Shown here in pieces: positions 44,637 to 53,783 of a stretch of DNA of 64,000 nucleotides (position 1 is the stretch's first letter; every line of letters starts with the position of its first letter). Origin of the DNA: Alphaproteobacteria bacterium (GTDB taxonomy: Bacteria; Pseudomonadota; Alphaproteobacteria; Micropepsales; Micropepsaceae); assembly GCA_019247845.1 (NCBI GenBank), contig JAFBAL010000042.1, positions 103,263-167,262 on the forward strand, given 5' to 3'. Under the pieces are notes generated by a model. It worked only from the letters and a program-made list of their open reading frames with translations. It did no database searches and was not told the DNA's origin. The position numbers and the translations under genes are program-made.

Positions 44637-46577
44637 ATGCCTGTCGCGGTCTCATATCCCGGCGTCTACGTCGAAGAAATCCCCAGTGGAGTCCATACGA
44701 TCACGGGGGTGGCGACGTCGATCGCGGCGTTCGTCGATTTCTTCCAGCAAGGTCCCACGGACAAGGCGGTCGAGCTGCTCAGCTTCGCCGACTTCCAGCG
44801 CCAGTTCGGCGGGCTCAATGCCAAGAGCCAGGCGAGCTATGCGATCCAGCAGTTCTTCCTGAACGGCGGCAGCACCGCTTACGCGGTGCGCGTCAGCACG
44901 GCGGGCGCGTCGGCGGCGGCGATCTCGCTGAACGAGGCCGGCAAGTCGGCCGTCCTCACCGCGACCGCCAAAAGCAGCGGAGAATGGGGCAAGAAGCTGC
45001 GCGTGGACGTCGACTACGACACGTCCGATCCGCAGAACACGTTCAATCTCGTCGTTTCCCAGGTCACCACCGTGAACGGCAAGACGAAGGTGGCGGCGTC
45101 CGAGGCCTATCGCGAGCTGGTCATCGACGCGAGCAAGCCGAACGACGCCGCCAAGACCGTCACCGCGCTGTCGCAGTTCATCAAGCTCGACACCGTCGGC
45201 ACCTCCACGGGCAAGCGGCCCGCGCCGACGGGGACCACCAGCGCCTATCTCGACCTGACCGGGCTCGGCCTGAAGGAAAAGGACGATCTTCAGGTGCTGG
45301 TCGGCAACAGCTCCACCAAAGCCGCCGCGCAGGGCAGCCCGCTCGCGCTGACCAAGGACAACATCCCCACCGATCCCGTCGGACTCGCGGCCCTGCTTTC
45401 CGGTTTCATCGGCAGCGTCCTGCCGAAGGCCTCGGTCTATCTCGCCGGCGCCGGCAACAGCCGCTACCTCGTCGCCGAGGTCGACAACGAGGACGCCACC
45501 ACCTTCATCAACTTCACCGGCAAGATCGCGGACGCGCTCAAATGGTCCGACGCCAATGCGGCGAACGTCCAGCATTATTGCCTCGGCGCCCCGGCGGATT
45601 TCCTCGCGGCCAGCGGCCATGTCGACGGCAGTGACGGCACCTGGGACCCGTCGGGCGCCGGCGCCGCAGCCGCGGCGGCCGCTCTGATCGGCATCGAGGC
45701 CAAGAAGACCGGCATGTATCAGCTGCTGGATACCGACATCTTCAACATCCTCTGCCTGCCCGTGGTGAGCAAGATGGCGGATCCGAGCGCGGGCGCCGTC
45801 TCGGCGGCGGCCATCAAGCTCTGCCAGGACCGGCGCGCGATGTATCTGCTCGACGGTCCCGAAGGGGTCGACAGCGCCGGCATCGACGGCATCCAGACCT
45901 GGCTGGGCGGCCAGTCCTCGCTGCGCAGCGCCAATTCGGCGCTGTATTTCCCCGGCGTGCAGATCCCCGACCCGCTGGACGGCTTCAACCTGAAGCGCGT
46001 CGCGGCGAGCGGCACCGTCGCCGGTCTCTATGCGCGCACCGACGCCAATCGCGGCGTGTGGAAGGCGCCGGCCGGAACCGAGGCCAGCCTCTCGGGCGTG
46101 CAGCAGCTGCCCTACAAGCTCACCGATCCCGAGAACGGCGTGCTCAATCCGCTGGCGATCAACTGCCTGCGCGTGTTCCCCGTCTACGGCCCGGTGTGCT
46201 GGGGCGCGCGCACGCTGGTGGGCGCCGACCAGATGGCCGACGACTACAAATACGTTCCGGTGCGAAGGCTCGCGCTGTTCATCGAGGAGAGCCTGTTCCG
46301 CGGCACCAAGTGGGTGGTGTTCGAACCCAATGACGAGCCGCTCTGGGCCCAGGTCAGGCTCAATGTCGGCGCCTTCATGCAGAACCTGTTCCGCCAGGGC
46401 GCCTTTGCCGGCAAGACGCCGCAGGAGGCGTATTTCGTGAAGTGCGACAGCACGAACAACCCGCAGAACACGGTCAATCTCGGCATCATCAACGTCGCCG
46501 TGGGCTTTGCGCCGCTCAAGCCCGCCGAGTTCGTCGTCATCCAGATCCAGCAGATCGCTGGCGATATCGCGAGCTAG
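44637..46577 (+). CDS. Contractile sheath protein of the injection system (Pvc2-like)
   Basis: The protein has 646 residues. PVAVSYPGVYVEEIPSG is the sheath N-terminal signature, and the C-terminal part (KYVPVRRLALFIEESLFRGT, then FEPNDEPLWAQVR) is the conserved sheath core. The C-terminal strand FVVIQIQQI forms the intersubunit mesh in known sheaths. The sheath surrounds the tube and contracts to drive it into the target membrane. GAAGGAGG lies 6 nt before the ATG; an in-frame TTG one codon upstream is unlikely. It is the first structural gene of the operon. Confidence 0.95.
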   Translation: MPVAVSYPGVYVEEIPSGVHTITGVATSIAAFVDFFQQGPTDKAVELLSFADFQRQFGGLNAKSQASYAIQQFFLNGGSTAYAVRVSTAGASAAAISLNEAGKSAVLTATAKSSGEWGKKLRVDVDYDTSDPQNTFNLVVSQVTTVNGKTKVAASEAYRELVIDASKPNDAAKTVTALSQFIKLDTVGTSTGKRPAPTGTTSAYLDLTGLGLKEKDDLQVLVGNSSTKAAAQGSPLALTKDNIPTDPVGLAALLSGFIGSVLPKASVYLAGAGNSRYLVAEVDNEDATTFINFTGKIADALKWSDANAANVQHYCLGAPADFLAASGHVDGSDGTWDPSGAGAAAAAAALIGIEAKKTGMYQLLDTDIFNILCLPVVSKMADPSAGAVSAAAIKLCQDRRAMYLLDGPEGVDSAGIDGIQTWLGGQSSLRSANSALYFPGVQIPDPLDGFNLKRVAASGTVAGLYARTDANRGVWKAPAGTEASLSGVQQLPYKLTDPENGVLNPLAINCLRVFPVYGPVCWGARTLVGADQMADDYKYVPVRRLALFIEESLFRGTKWVVFEPNDEPLWAQVRLNVGAFMQNLFRQGAFAGKTPQEAYFVKCDSTNNPQNTVNLGIINVAVGFAPLKPAEFVVIQIQQIAGDIAS

Positions 46578-46588
46578 GGGGAACGACC

Positions 46589-47116
46589 ATGGCCGAGTTC
46601 ACCGTCAACGCCCAGCGTTTCGACCCGTACAAGAACTTCAAGTTCCGCGTGAAGTGGGACGGCCGCTATGTCGCGGGCATCTCCAAGGTGGGAACGCTCA
46701 AGCGCACCACCGAGGTGGTCAAGCACCGCGAGGGCGGCGACCCTTCGAGCAGCCGCAAGTCGCCGGGCCGCACCGAATACGACGCCATTTCGCTCGAACG
46801 CGGCGTGACCCACGACACCGAGTTCGAGAAATGGGCCAACAAGGTGTGGAACCTGGGCGCGGGCCTGGGCTCGGAGGTTTCGCTCAAGGATTTCCGCAAA
46901 GACATCCTGCTCGAGCTCTACAACGAGGCCGGACAGCTCGCCATCACCTACAAGATCTATCGCTGCTGGGTCTCCGAGTTCCAGGCGATGCCGGATCTCG
47001 ACGCCAACGCCAATGCGGTGGCGATCCAGCACATCAAGCTGGAGAACGAGGGCTGGGAACGCGACGTGACGGTGCCCGAGCCGTCGGAGCCCAGCTTCAC
47101 TCTGCCCGCGAGCTGA
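46589..47116 (+). CDS. Inner tube protein (Pvc1/T4 gp19-like)
   Basis: The protein has 175 residues. FDPYKNFKFRVKWDGRYVAGISKVG begins a typical phage tail tube fold, and ISLERGVTHDTEFEKWA is the matching central helix region. Hexamers stack into the tube that holds cargo and is pushed out on contraction. AGGGGGAAC precedes the ATG. Only one tube gene of this length is visible here, and one sheath gene, whereas the Photorhabdus virulence cassette has several of each. Confidence 0.93.
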   Translation: MAEFTVNAQRFDPYKNFKFRVKWDGRYVAGISKVGTLKRTTEVVKHREGGDPSSSRKSPGRTEYDAISLERGVTHDTEFEKWANKVWNLGAGLGSEVSLKDFRKDILLELYNEAGQLAITYKIYRCWVSEFQAMPDLDANANAVAIQHIKLENEGWERDVTVPEPSEPSFTLPAS

Positions 47117-47122
47117 TGGGCC

Positions 47123-47848
47123 ATGCGCGCGCCGACCGCGGCTGAAGCGCTCATCGCGTGGGAACGCGGCAACGAACGCGGTCAGGTGGAGCGCGGCCTC
47201 GAGCTCTTCGCGCTCGCGCGTCCGGGCGTGCCGCTCGAGGAGCTTGCCGATGTCAGCGTCGGCGAGCGCGACGGCGCACTGCTCGACCTGCGCGCGGCGA
47301 TGTTCGGGCCGGAGCTGACGGGACGGCTCTCTTGCGGGCATTGCGGCGCATTGCAGGAGATCGCCCTCGACGTGGATGCGCTGCATGTCGCGGAGCCCGA
47401 AGCGCGGGAGCTTTCATTGTCCGTCGACGGCTATGCGCTCAGCCTGCGCAGGCTCAGCAGCCGCGACCTGCTGGCGGCGGCCGCGGCGGGCGCCGCCGAA
47501 CGGCGCGGCGTCCTCGTCGAAAGCTGCGTGCTGTCGGCGACGCGCGACGGCCGGGCGGCCGCGCCGCGCAACCTTCCCGCATCCGTCGTCGACGGCATCG
47601 CCCAGGCCCTGGCGCAAGCCGATCCGCAAGCCGATCTCAGCCTGATGGTGGCGTGCGAGACCTGCGGTCACCGCACCCGCACGACCTTTGACATCGCCGC
47701 GTTCCTCTGGGACGAGGTCGACGCCTGGACGGGCCGGCTGCTGCGCGAGATCCATATGCTGGCCAGCATGTATGGCTGGTCCGAGCGCGACATCCTCGCG
47801 CTCGGCCCCGAGCGGCGGCGGCGCTATGTGGAGCTCGCCGGCGCATGA
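47123..47848 (+). CDS. gp26-like baseplate assembly protein with zinc-ribbon Cys pairs
   Basis: The protein has 241 residues. CGHC near residue 72 and CETC near residue 177 are two CxxC pairs that could bind one zinc. The C-terminal IHMLASMYGWSERDILALGPERRRRYVEL is like the end of the T4 gp26 family of hub assembly chaperones. By analogy it helps assemble the baseplate centre and may not stay in the particle. The gene ends on an ATGA overlap with the next one. Confidence 0.6.
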   Translation: MRAPTAAEALIAWERGNERGQVERGLELFALARPGVPLEELADVSVGERDGALLDLRAAMFGPELTGRLSCGHCGALQEIALDVDALHVAEPEARELSLSVDGYALSLRRLSSRDLLAAAAAGAAERRGVLVESCVLSATRDGRAAAPRNLPASVVDGIAQALAQADPQADLSLMVACETCGHRTRTTFDIAAFLWDEVDAWTGRLLREIHMLASMYGWSERDILALGPERRRRYVELAGA

Positions 47849-48657
47849 GCGATTTCTTCTCGAGCATGGCAGGGCGGATCGACGGCACGCTTGCCGTGCT
47901 CAAGCCGCGTCTGCCGTCGCTGTTCGAGAACGGCAACGGGCATCTCGCGCGCGACGAGGCGCCGGCGGTCGAGAGCGCCGAGCGCGAGGCCGCGCCGCCG
48001 ATCCCGCGCGATGTGCCGAAGCCCGCGATCGCGCATCCGGCGCCTGCCGCCGCCGTCGCCGATGAACGCCCAGCCGAGCCGCAGCGCCGCAAGGAAGCCA
48101 GGCGCGGCATCGTGCGTGAGGAGAGCGTGCAGGCGTCCGAGCCGCAACCGGCGCCGCGCCAGAGCCGCAAAATGGCCGCGCGTAGCGAGCTCCCGGAAGC
48201 CGTGCCCTCGGTGGCGCCGCCGCGCGACGCGCGCGAGCCGGCGCCTCCTGTCGTCCAGGCCGCGCCGCTTGCGATCGAGACGCCGGAACCGCGCGTCGGA
48301 AGTCCCACGGCCGCGCGCCCCGAAGCGCCCGTTTGGAGCCCGCGTCCCGCGCCCGCGCCGCAACAGCGCGCCGCCGCCGTCCGTCCCGCGCCGCTCTTGC
48401 CGCTGCAGCGCGCGACGCCGGCGCCGCCGCCCTTCGCGCCGCCGCCATCGTCGCTGCTGCCGAAATCCGCGCGCGCCTCCGTGCGCGATCAGGCAAGGCC
48501 GGCGCCCCCGCACGGCAAGACGGAAGAGCCGACGATCCATGTCTCCATCGGCCGCATCGATATCCGCGCCGAGACGCAGGCGCAGCCGCAGCGCAAGCCG
48601 GTCCACGCGTCGCCGGTCATGAGCCTGGACGAATACCTCCGCAGCCGAGCCAAGTGA
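47845..48657 (+). CDS. Pro/Ala/Arg-rich eCIS protein with a conserved C-terminal tail
   Basis: The protein has 270 residues, mostly low-complexity Pro, Ala and Arg sequence predicted to be disordered. Only the two ends look conserved: an N-terminal helix (FFSSMAGRIDGTLAVLKPRL) and the C-terminal strand-helix EEPTIHVSIGRIDIRA ... SLDEYLRSR. A tail of this type recurs in other eCIS operons in my experience, with no known role. A scaffold or tether between ATPase, terminator and cargo is possible. It is preceded by an ATGA overlap. Confidence 0.7.
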   Translation: MSDFFSSMAGRIDGTLAVLKPRLPSLFENGNGHLARDEAPAVESAEREAAPPIPRDVPKPAIAHPAPAAAVADERPAEPQRRKEARRGIVREESVQASEPQPAPRQSRKMAARSELPEAVPSVAPPRDAREPAPPVVQAAPLAIETPEPRVGSPTAARPEAPVWSPRPAPAPQQRAAAVRPAPLLPLQRATPAPPPFAPPPSSLLPKSARASVRDQARPAPPHGKTEEPTIHVSIGRIDIRAETQAQPQRKPVHASPVMSLDEYLRSRAK

Positions 48658-48663
48658 GGCGTC

Positions 48664-49896
48664 ATGAGCAACTCGCTCGCCATCGCGGCGGTGACGGCGA
48701 CGCTTCAGTCGCTCCTCCACACCAACATCGTCAGCGATTCCGATCTCAGCGACACCAAGGTCACGATCCTGCCGCTCGACAAGGCGCGCCACGGCATCAA
48801 CAGCAATCAGCTCAACATCTTCCTCTATCAGGTCGTGCGCAACGCCGCCTGGACGAACCAGGACATGCCGCGCCAGAACAAGCCGGGCGAGCGCAGCTAT
48901 CCGCCGTTGCCGCTGAACCTCTATTACCTGATCACCGCCTTCGGCAAGGACGACGACACCGCCCAGCCCTACAGCCATCGCGTGCTCGGCAAGGCGATGA
49001 GCCTTCTGCACGACTATCCCGTGCTCAATCCCGACGACATCAAGGCGGCGACATCGGCCCTGATGCCCGATGCCGATCTGGACAAGCAGATCGAGCGCGT
49101 GCGGCTGACGCTGCATCCCACCCCGCTCGACGAATTGTCGAAGCTGTGGACCGGCTTTGCGTCGCAGTTCCGCCTCTCGGCCGCCTATGAGGTCGACGTC
49201 ATGCTGATCGAGTCGCTGCGCTCCGCGGCGGCGCCGTTGCCGGTCCTCACCCGCGGCGCGGGCGACAGCGGCGTCACCGCGCAGCCCGACCTGACGCCGG
49301 TCGTGCCGACGCTCGAGACGGTGACGCCGCCAGACGACCAGCCGAGCGTGCGGCTGGGCGAGGCGCTGACGCTCACCGGCTACCATTTCGACGGTACCAA
49401 TGTCGGCGTGCAGTTCTCCCACCCGCTGCTGCCCACGCCGCTCGAAGTCGCGCCCGATCCCGGCGGCACCGACAAGCTTCTCACCGTCACGATCCCGAAC
49501 CTGCCCGCCGCCTGGCCCGCGGGCTTCTACGGCGTGTCTGTGCTCGTGACGCGCACGGGCGAGGACTTCCGCCGCCAGACCAACGCGATGCCGCTGACGC
49601 TCGCGCCCACGATCACCGTCACCCCGCACAAACCCGCGGCGGGAAGCATCGCGTTCCAGGTGAACTGCGCTCCCGAGATTTGGTCCGAGCAGCGCGTCAT
49701 GCTGTTCCTGCGCGACGCCGAGATCGCGCCCAAGCCTCACGCAGCCCAGACCGCGCTGCTGAAGTTTCCGGCCGTCACGCTCGTCAAGGGCGATTATCCC
49801 GCGCGGTTGCGCGTCGACGGTGTCGACAGCCTGCTCGTCAAGCGCGACGTGGCGCCGCCGATCTACGACAAGACACAGATAGTGAAGGTCCAATGA
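48664..49896 (+). CDS. DUF4255 tail terminator/cap protein (Pvc16-like) with Ig-like C-terminus
   Basis: The protein has 410 residues. Residues 1-190 match DUF4255: ATLQSLL, NIFLYQVVRNAAWTN, PPLPLNLYYLITAFG and HDYPVL are family hallmarks. The Pvc16 group caps the sheath-tube end. Residues ~215-410 are beta-rich with two IPT/TIG- or Ig-like units, longer than the minimal family. Overlap ATGA with the ATPase gene indicates coupled translation. Confidence 0.88.
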   Translation: MSNSLAIAAVTATLQSLLHTNIVSDSDLSDTKVTILPLDKARHGINSNQLNIFLYQVVRNAAWTNQDMPRQNKPGERSYPPLPLNLYYLITAFGKDDDTAQPYSHRVLGKAMSLLHDYPVLNPDDIKAATSALMPDADLDKQIERVRLTLHPTPLDELSKLWTGFASQFRLSAAYEVDVMLIESLRSAAAPLPVLTRGAGDSGVTAQPDLTPVVPTLETVTPPDDQPSVRLGEALTLTGYHFDGTNVGVQFSHPLLPTPLEVAPDPGGTDKLLTVTIPNLPAAWPAGFYGVSVLVTRTGEDFRRQTNAMPLTLAPTITVTPHKPAAGSIAFQVNCAPEIWSEQRVMLFLRDAEIAPKPHAAQTALLKFPAVTLVKGDYPARLRVDGVDSLLVKRDVAPPIYDKTQIVKVQ

Positions 49897-51986
49897 CCGA
49901 CGCCGATCTCTGGCATCAGGAGAATACCAGGCACCTCGCCGCCGCGGTCGCGGCGGTGCGCCAGATGCTCGAGCGTCGCGGCGGCGCGCAATCGCCCCCG
50001 TCCGGGCCGGCGCCGCCGCAGACCCGCGAAGGCCTGCTGCGCTGGTTCGGCCAGGGCAAGGACGCCCGCGTCACGCCCGAAGTGTTCCTGCTTCCAGACG
50101 AGTCGCTGGATCAAGCCGGGGGTGCCGCGGCCGGCTCGCCGCCGGCCGACATGCCGCCGCCGGCGCTGATCGCGCTGCGCCGGAAGCTGGGCTTGAGCGA
50201 ATTCGAGCTCGACATCGTCGTGCTCTGCGCGGCGATGGAGCTCGACACGTCGATCGCGGCGCTCTGCGCACGCGCGCAAGGCGAGCCGGCCCGGCCTTAT
50301 CCGACCTTCGCGCTCGCGCTGTCCCTGTTCCGCTCCGCGGCCTGGGAAGCGCTTTCGCCCGAGCGGCCGCTGCGCCATTGGCGGCTGATCGACCTCGGCC
50401 AGCACGTCGGCCAGCCGCTGACGGTGAGCGCGCTGCGCATCGACGAGTGGGTTCTGAACTATCTCAAGGGTCTCGACTATCTCGACGACCGCCTCGCGCC
50501 GCTGATGTCGCCCATCGCGCCGCCGCCGATGTCGTCGCTGCCGCCGTCGCAGCACAAGGCGGCCGAAGAGGTCCTTCGGCGCCTGCGGGGCGCTTCCGAG
50601 CAGGCCAGACCGCCGGTCGTGCAGCTCGCCGGCGTCGACGACGTCAGCAAGCAGCGCGTCTGCGCCCTGGTCTGCCGGTTGCTCGGCGCCGATGCCTGGC
50701 GCCTGCCGTGGAACGCGGTGCCGACCGCGCCGTCGGAGCTCGACACCTTCGCGCGGCTGTGGCGGCGCCAAAGCCTGCTTTCGCCCGTGGCGCTTTATCT
50801 CGACCTGCAAGGCGCCGAAGCGGAAGGCTCGCAGAACGCGCATCTTGCCGCGGTCGCGCGCCTGCTCGCGCAGCTCGACGGACTTGTCTTCATCGGCAGC
50901 CGCGAGCCTTGGGCGGGATTGAGCGGACCCGCCTTCACCGTCGACGTCGCCAAGCCCTTGCCCATAGAGCAGAAGGCGGCCTGGCTCGCCGCCATCGGGA
51001 CGCCAGGCACCGATGCCGCCCCGATGCTCGCCGCGCAGTTCAACCTCAATGTCGACGAGATCGGCGAGATCGCGCGAGCGGCGCTGGAGGAGCCGGACGC
51101 AACGGCGCCGCTCGACGAGCGGCTGTGGGACGTCTGCCTGTCGGTCACGCGGCCGCGTCTCGATACGCTTGCGCAGCGCATCGAGCCCAAGGTCACCTGG
51201 GACGACATCGTGCTGCCGGCGGCGGAATCCAACCTGCTGCATCAGATCGCCGATCAGGTCGGCAAGCGCGCGCAGGTCTACCAGGATTGGGGCTTCGACA
51301 AGAAGACCGCGCGGGGGCTCGGCATCAACGCGCTCTTCGCGGGCGAAAGCGGCACCGGCAAGACCATGGCGGCAGAGGTCATCGCGAGCCATCTCAGGCT
51401 CAACCTCTACCGCATCGACCTCTCCGCGGTGGTCAGCAAATATATCGGCGAGACGGAAAAGAACCTGCGCCGGCTGTTCGACGCGGCCGAGGACGGCGGC
51501 GCGATGCTGTTCTTCGACGAGGCGGATGCGCTGTTCGGAAAGCGCAGCGAGGTCAAGGACAGCCACGACCGCTTCGCCAATATCGAGATCAACTATCTGC
51601 TGCAGCGCATGGAGTCGTTCGGCGGGCTCGCCATCCTGGCCACCAATCAGAAGAGCGCGCTCGATCCGGCCTTCATGCGCCGGCTGCGCTTCATCGTGAA
51701 CTTCCCGTTTCCCGGACAGGCGGAGCGCAAGGCGATCTGGGAGAAGGTCTTCCCGGCGGAGACCCCGGTATCCGAGCTCGACTACGACCGCCTCGCCAAG
51801 CTCAACCTGACCGGCGGTCATATCGCGCTGATTGCGCTCAACGCGGCCTTCGTTGCCGCCAACAAGGGCAGCGCGGTGACCATGCCCGTCGTGCTCGACG
51901 CCGCGCGCATCGAGTACCGCAAGCTCGAGCGGCCCATCCACGAGGCGGATTTCCGCTGGCCGCCGGCGCCGATGCGCATCGCATGA
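49893..51986 (+). CDS. AAA+ ATPase of the injection system (Pvc15-like)
   Basis: The protein has 697 residues. The N-terminal ~430 residues include a Pro-rich stretch and a degenerate ATPase-like region. The C-terminal AAA+ domain has FAGESGTGKTMAA (Walker A), MLFFDEADALFG (Walker B), ILATNQ (sensor 1) and RRLRF (arginine finger). The Pvc15 group is required for particle assembly or cargo loading, probably by unfolding or remodelling proteins. The placement before the three cargo-like genes supports that role. Confidence 0.93.
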   Translation: MTDADLWHQENTRHLAAAVAAVRQMLERRGGAQSPPSGPAPPQTREGLLRWFGQGKDARVTPEVFLLPDESLDQAGGAAAGSPPADMPPPALIALRRKLGLSEFELDIVVLCAAMELDTSIAALCARAQGEPARPYPTFALALSLFRSAAWEALSPERPLRHWRLIDLGQHVGQPLTVSALRIDEWVLNYLKGLDYLDDRLAPLMSPIAPPPMSSLPPSQHKAAEEVLRRLRGASEQARPPVVQLAGVDDVSKQRVCALVCRLLGADAWRLPWNAVPTAPSELDTFARLWRRQSLLSPVALYLDLQGAEAEGSQNAHLAAVARLLAQLDGLVFIGSREPWAGLSGPAFTVDVAKPLPIEQKAAWLAAIGTPGTDAAPMLAAQFNLNVDEIGEIARAALEEPDATAPLDERLWDVCLSVTRPRLDTLAQRIEPKVTWDDIVLPAAESNLLHQIADQVGKRAQVYQDWGFDKKTARGLGINALFAGESGTGKTMAAEVIASHLRLNLYRIDLSAVVSKYIGETEKNLRRLFDAAEDGGAMLFFDEADALFGKRSEVKDSHDRFANIEINYLLQRMESFGGLAILATNQKSALDPAFMRRLRFIVNFPFPGQAERKAIWEKVFPAETPVSELDYDRLAKLNLTGGHIALIALNAAFVAANKGSAVTMPVVLDAARIEYRKLERPIHEADFRWPPAPMRIA

Positions 51987-52014
51987 CTTGTAGCCATCAC
52001 AAGACGGGAGCGCG

Positions 52015-52278
52015 ATGAAGATCGTCCTCCATATCGACCGGGTGGTGCTCGACGGCCTGGCCGTCGCGGGCACCGACGGTCCGCGCCTGCGCCGAGCGCT
52101 CGCGCGCGAGCTGACGCGGCTCCTGGCCGACGGCGGCGTGGCGCAAGGACTGTCCGCCGGCACGGTGCTGCCGCACATCCAGGCTCCGCGCCTGAGCTAT
52201 GCGAAGCGCGAGAAGCCAGACGCGCTGGGCGCCAAGATCGCGCAGGCGGTCCATGCCGGAATCGGAAAGCCCCGATGA
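52015..52278 (+). CDS. Small eCIS-associated protein, 87 residues
   Basis: The protein is short: KIVLHIDRVVLDGL at the N-terminus forms a strand, then an Arg-rich helix RRALARELTRLLADGG. Similar small proteins (IxVxIDRLVLDGL) commonly sit between the ATPase and DUF4157 genes in eCIS operons; their role is unknown. GACGGGAGCG precedes the ATG. Its stop overlaps the first DUF4157 gene by 4 nt, which suggests matched production with cargo. Confidence 0.65.
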   Translation: MKIVLHIDRVVLDGLAVAGTDGPRLRRALARELTRLLADGGVAQGLSAGTVLPHIQAPRLSYAKREKPDALGAKIAQAVHAGIGKPR

Positions 52279-53783
52279 GCGCAGCCTTGCAGTATGCGCG
52301 GAGCACGAAGCCTGCGCAGCCGGCGGGCAGGGTTCTGACCGCGTCGCGCGGCGAAGGCGCAAGCCTCGACCGCGCGATGCCGCTCGCGCCCGGGCGGCCG
52401 CTCGAAGGAGATTTCCGTATGGCGATGGAGCGGCGCTTCGCGCACGACTTCAGCGCAGTGCGCGTGCATACCGGGGCCGAGGCCGACCGCGCCGCGCGCG
52501 GCTTCGATGCGCGTGCCTTCGCGGTCGGACGCGACATCGTCTTCCGTTCCGGCACCTATGCGCCGCATTCGTCCGAGGGGCGCGGCCTCATTGCACACGA
52601 GCTGACGCACGTCGTGCAGCAGGAGCGCGGGAGCGCGAGCCTGCAGCGCCGAGCCGTCAGCAACCCCGGCGACGCCGCGGAGCGCGAGGCGCAAGGCAAC
52701 GCCGGCCGCGCGGACGGCGCCAAACCGCTGACCGCCGCAGAGCCGCCTTCGGCCGTCCTCCATCGCGACGCGGCGGGCATCGGGGCCGGCATCGCGCTCG
52801 GCGTCTCCGGCGCCATAGGCCTGGGCTTCACGATCGCAGCTCTCGCAGGCGCGTTCAGCAGCGAGAACTTCTCCGACCGGGAACTCAAGGACTATCTCGG
52901 CCATCTCCAGGAAAAGCAGAGCCCGGAGGGCGGCCTCAACGGCGACAACAAGGCGCGCGCCGTCGTCAAGCGCTGGAAGAAGGGCGCGGCCGGGTTCACG
53001 GTCCTGATCGTCCCGATCCGCATCCTGCTGATCAAGGAGATGTCCGCCGGCTACATGGGCGATGCCGACCAGGACGGCATCCTCGATCTGCTGCGCGAAG
53101 CCATTCCCGCCGAGCGGGCGCATATCTTCGAGGCGATCGGCATCGAGCAGCTCAAGACGCGCTTCGACGGCAAGCGGCGCAAGAGCCTGGACGGACTCAT
53201 CGAGGAGCAGGAAATGGCGGCGATGAGCCTGTCCGACGCCTGGACCGTCGCGCAGACGCAAAGGACCATCGAGCGCCACAACGACGGCGGCCTGCTGCGC
53301 CGTGTCTTCGAGGCGGGTTTCACGATCTTCCGCTTCAAGACCGTCTTCGACACCTGGAAATACAACGCCGACGGCCATAGCGAGGAGAAAGAGGACGAGA
53401 CGGTGAGCGGCAACACCGATCACGACGAGAAGAAGGTGCGCGTCCGCGACAGCCTCACCAACGAGGTCGCCGCCAGCATCATCGCTCATGAAGGAAAGCA
53501 CGCCGTGCTCGGCAAGCCCAAGACCCAGCAGGAAAAGGTCGAGGGCGAGGTCAAGGCGCGCGAGGAGGAAGAGGGGTTCCGCTACCGCCACGGCATGGCG
53601 CCCAACATCGCGGCGGCACGCTCGGCGAAGGGGGCGACCGACACCGCCGCGCTGCGCCAATTCGTGACCGGCTCGGAACACTACAACTCGAACACCCGAC
53701 GCTTCGTCAAGCGCCGCTATCTGGGCGAGGCGCCGGTGGAGGGCTGGGATCTGAAGGAGCCTGCCAAGGCGGATGTGAAATGA
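52275..53783 (+). CDS. DUF4157 (eCIS core) protein with second zinc-protease-like motif, cargo candidate 1
   Basis: The protein has 502 residues. The DUF4157 domain (about 35-130) has FSAVRVHTG and H108-E109-xx-H112 in HELTHVVQQ. GAGIALGVSGAIGLGFTIAA near residues 173-195 is a hydrophobic segment. The C-terminal ~290 residues are unlike anything I know, but contain H405-E406-xx-H409 (AHEGKHAVLG), a zincin-type motif, followed by acidic helices. DUF4157 proteins are a marker of eCIS loci and often fuse to toxins. I infer a secreted or injected protein whose C-terminal part acts in the target. The start overlaps the small gene's stop. Confidence 0.82.
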   Translation: MSAALQYARSTKPAQPAGRVLTASRGEGASLDRAMPLAPGRPLEGDFRMAMERRFAHDFSAVRVHTGAEADRAARGFDARAFAVGRDIVFRSGTYAPHSSEGRGLIAHELTHVVQQERGSASLQRRAVSNPGDAAEREAQGNAGRADGAKPLTAAEPPSAVLHRDAAGIGAGIALGVSGAIGLGFTIAALAGAFSSENFSDRELKDYLGHLQEKQSPEGGLNGDNKARAVVKRWKKGAAGFTVLIVPIRILLIKEMSAGYMGDADQDGILDLLREAIPAERAHIFEAIGIEQLKTRFDGKRRKSLDGLIEEQEMAAMSLSDAWTVAQTQRTIERHNDGGLLRRVFEAGFTIFRFKTVFDTWKYNADGHSEEKEDETVSGNTDHDEKKVRVRDSLTNEVAASIIAHEGKHAVLGKPKTQQEKVEGEVKAREEEEGFRYRHGMAPNIAAARSAKGATDTAALRQFVTGSEHYNSNTRRFVKRRYLGEAPVEGWDLKEPAKADVK

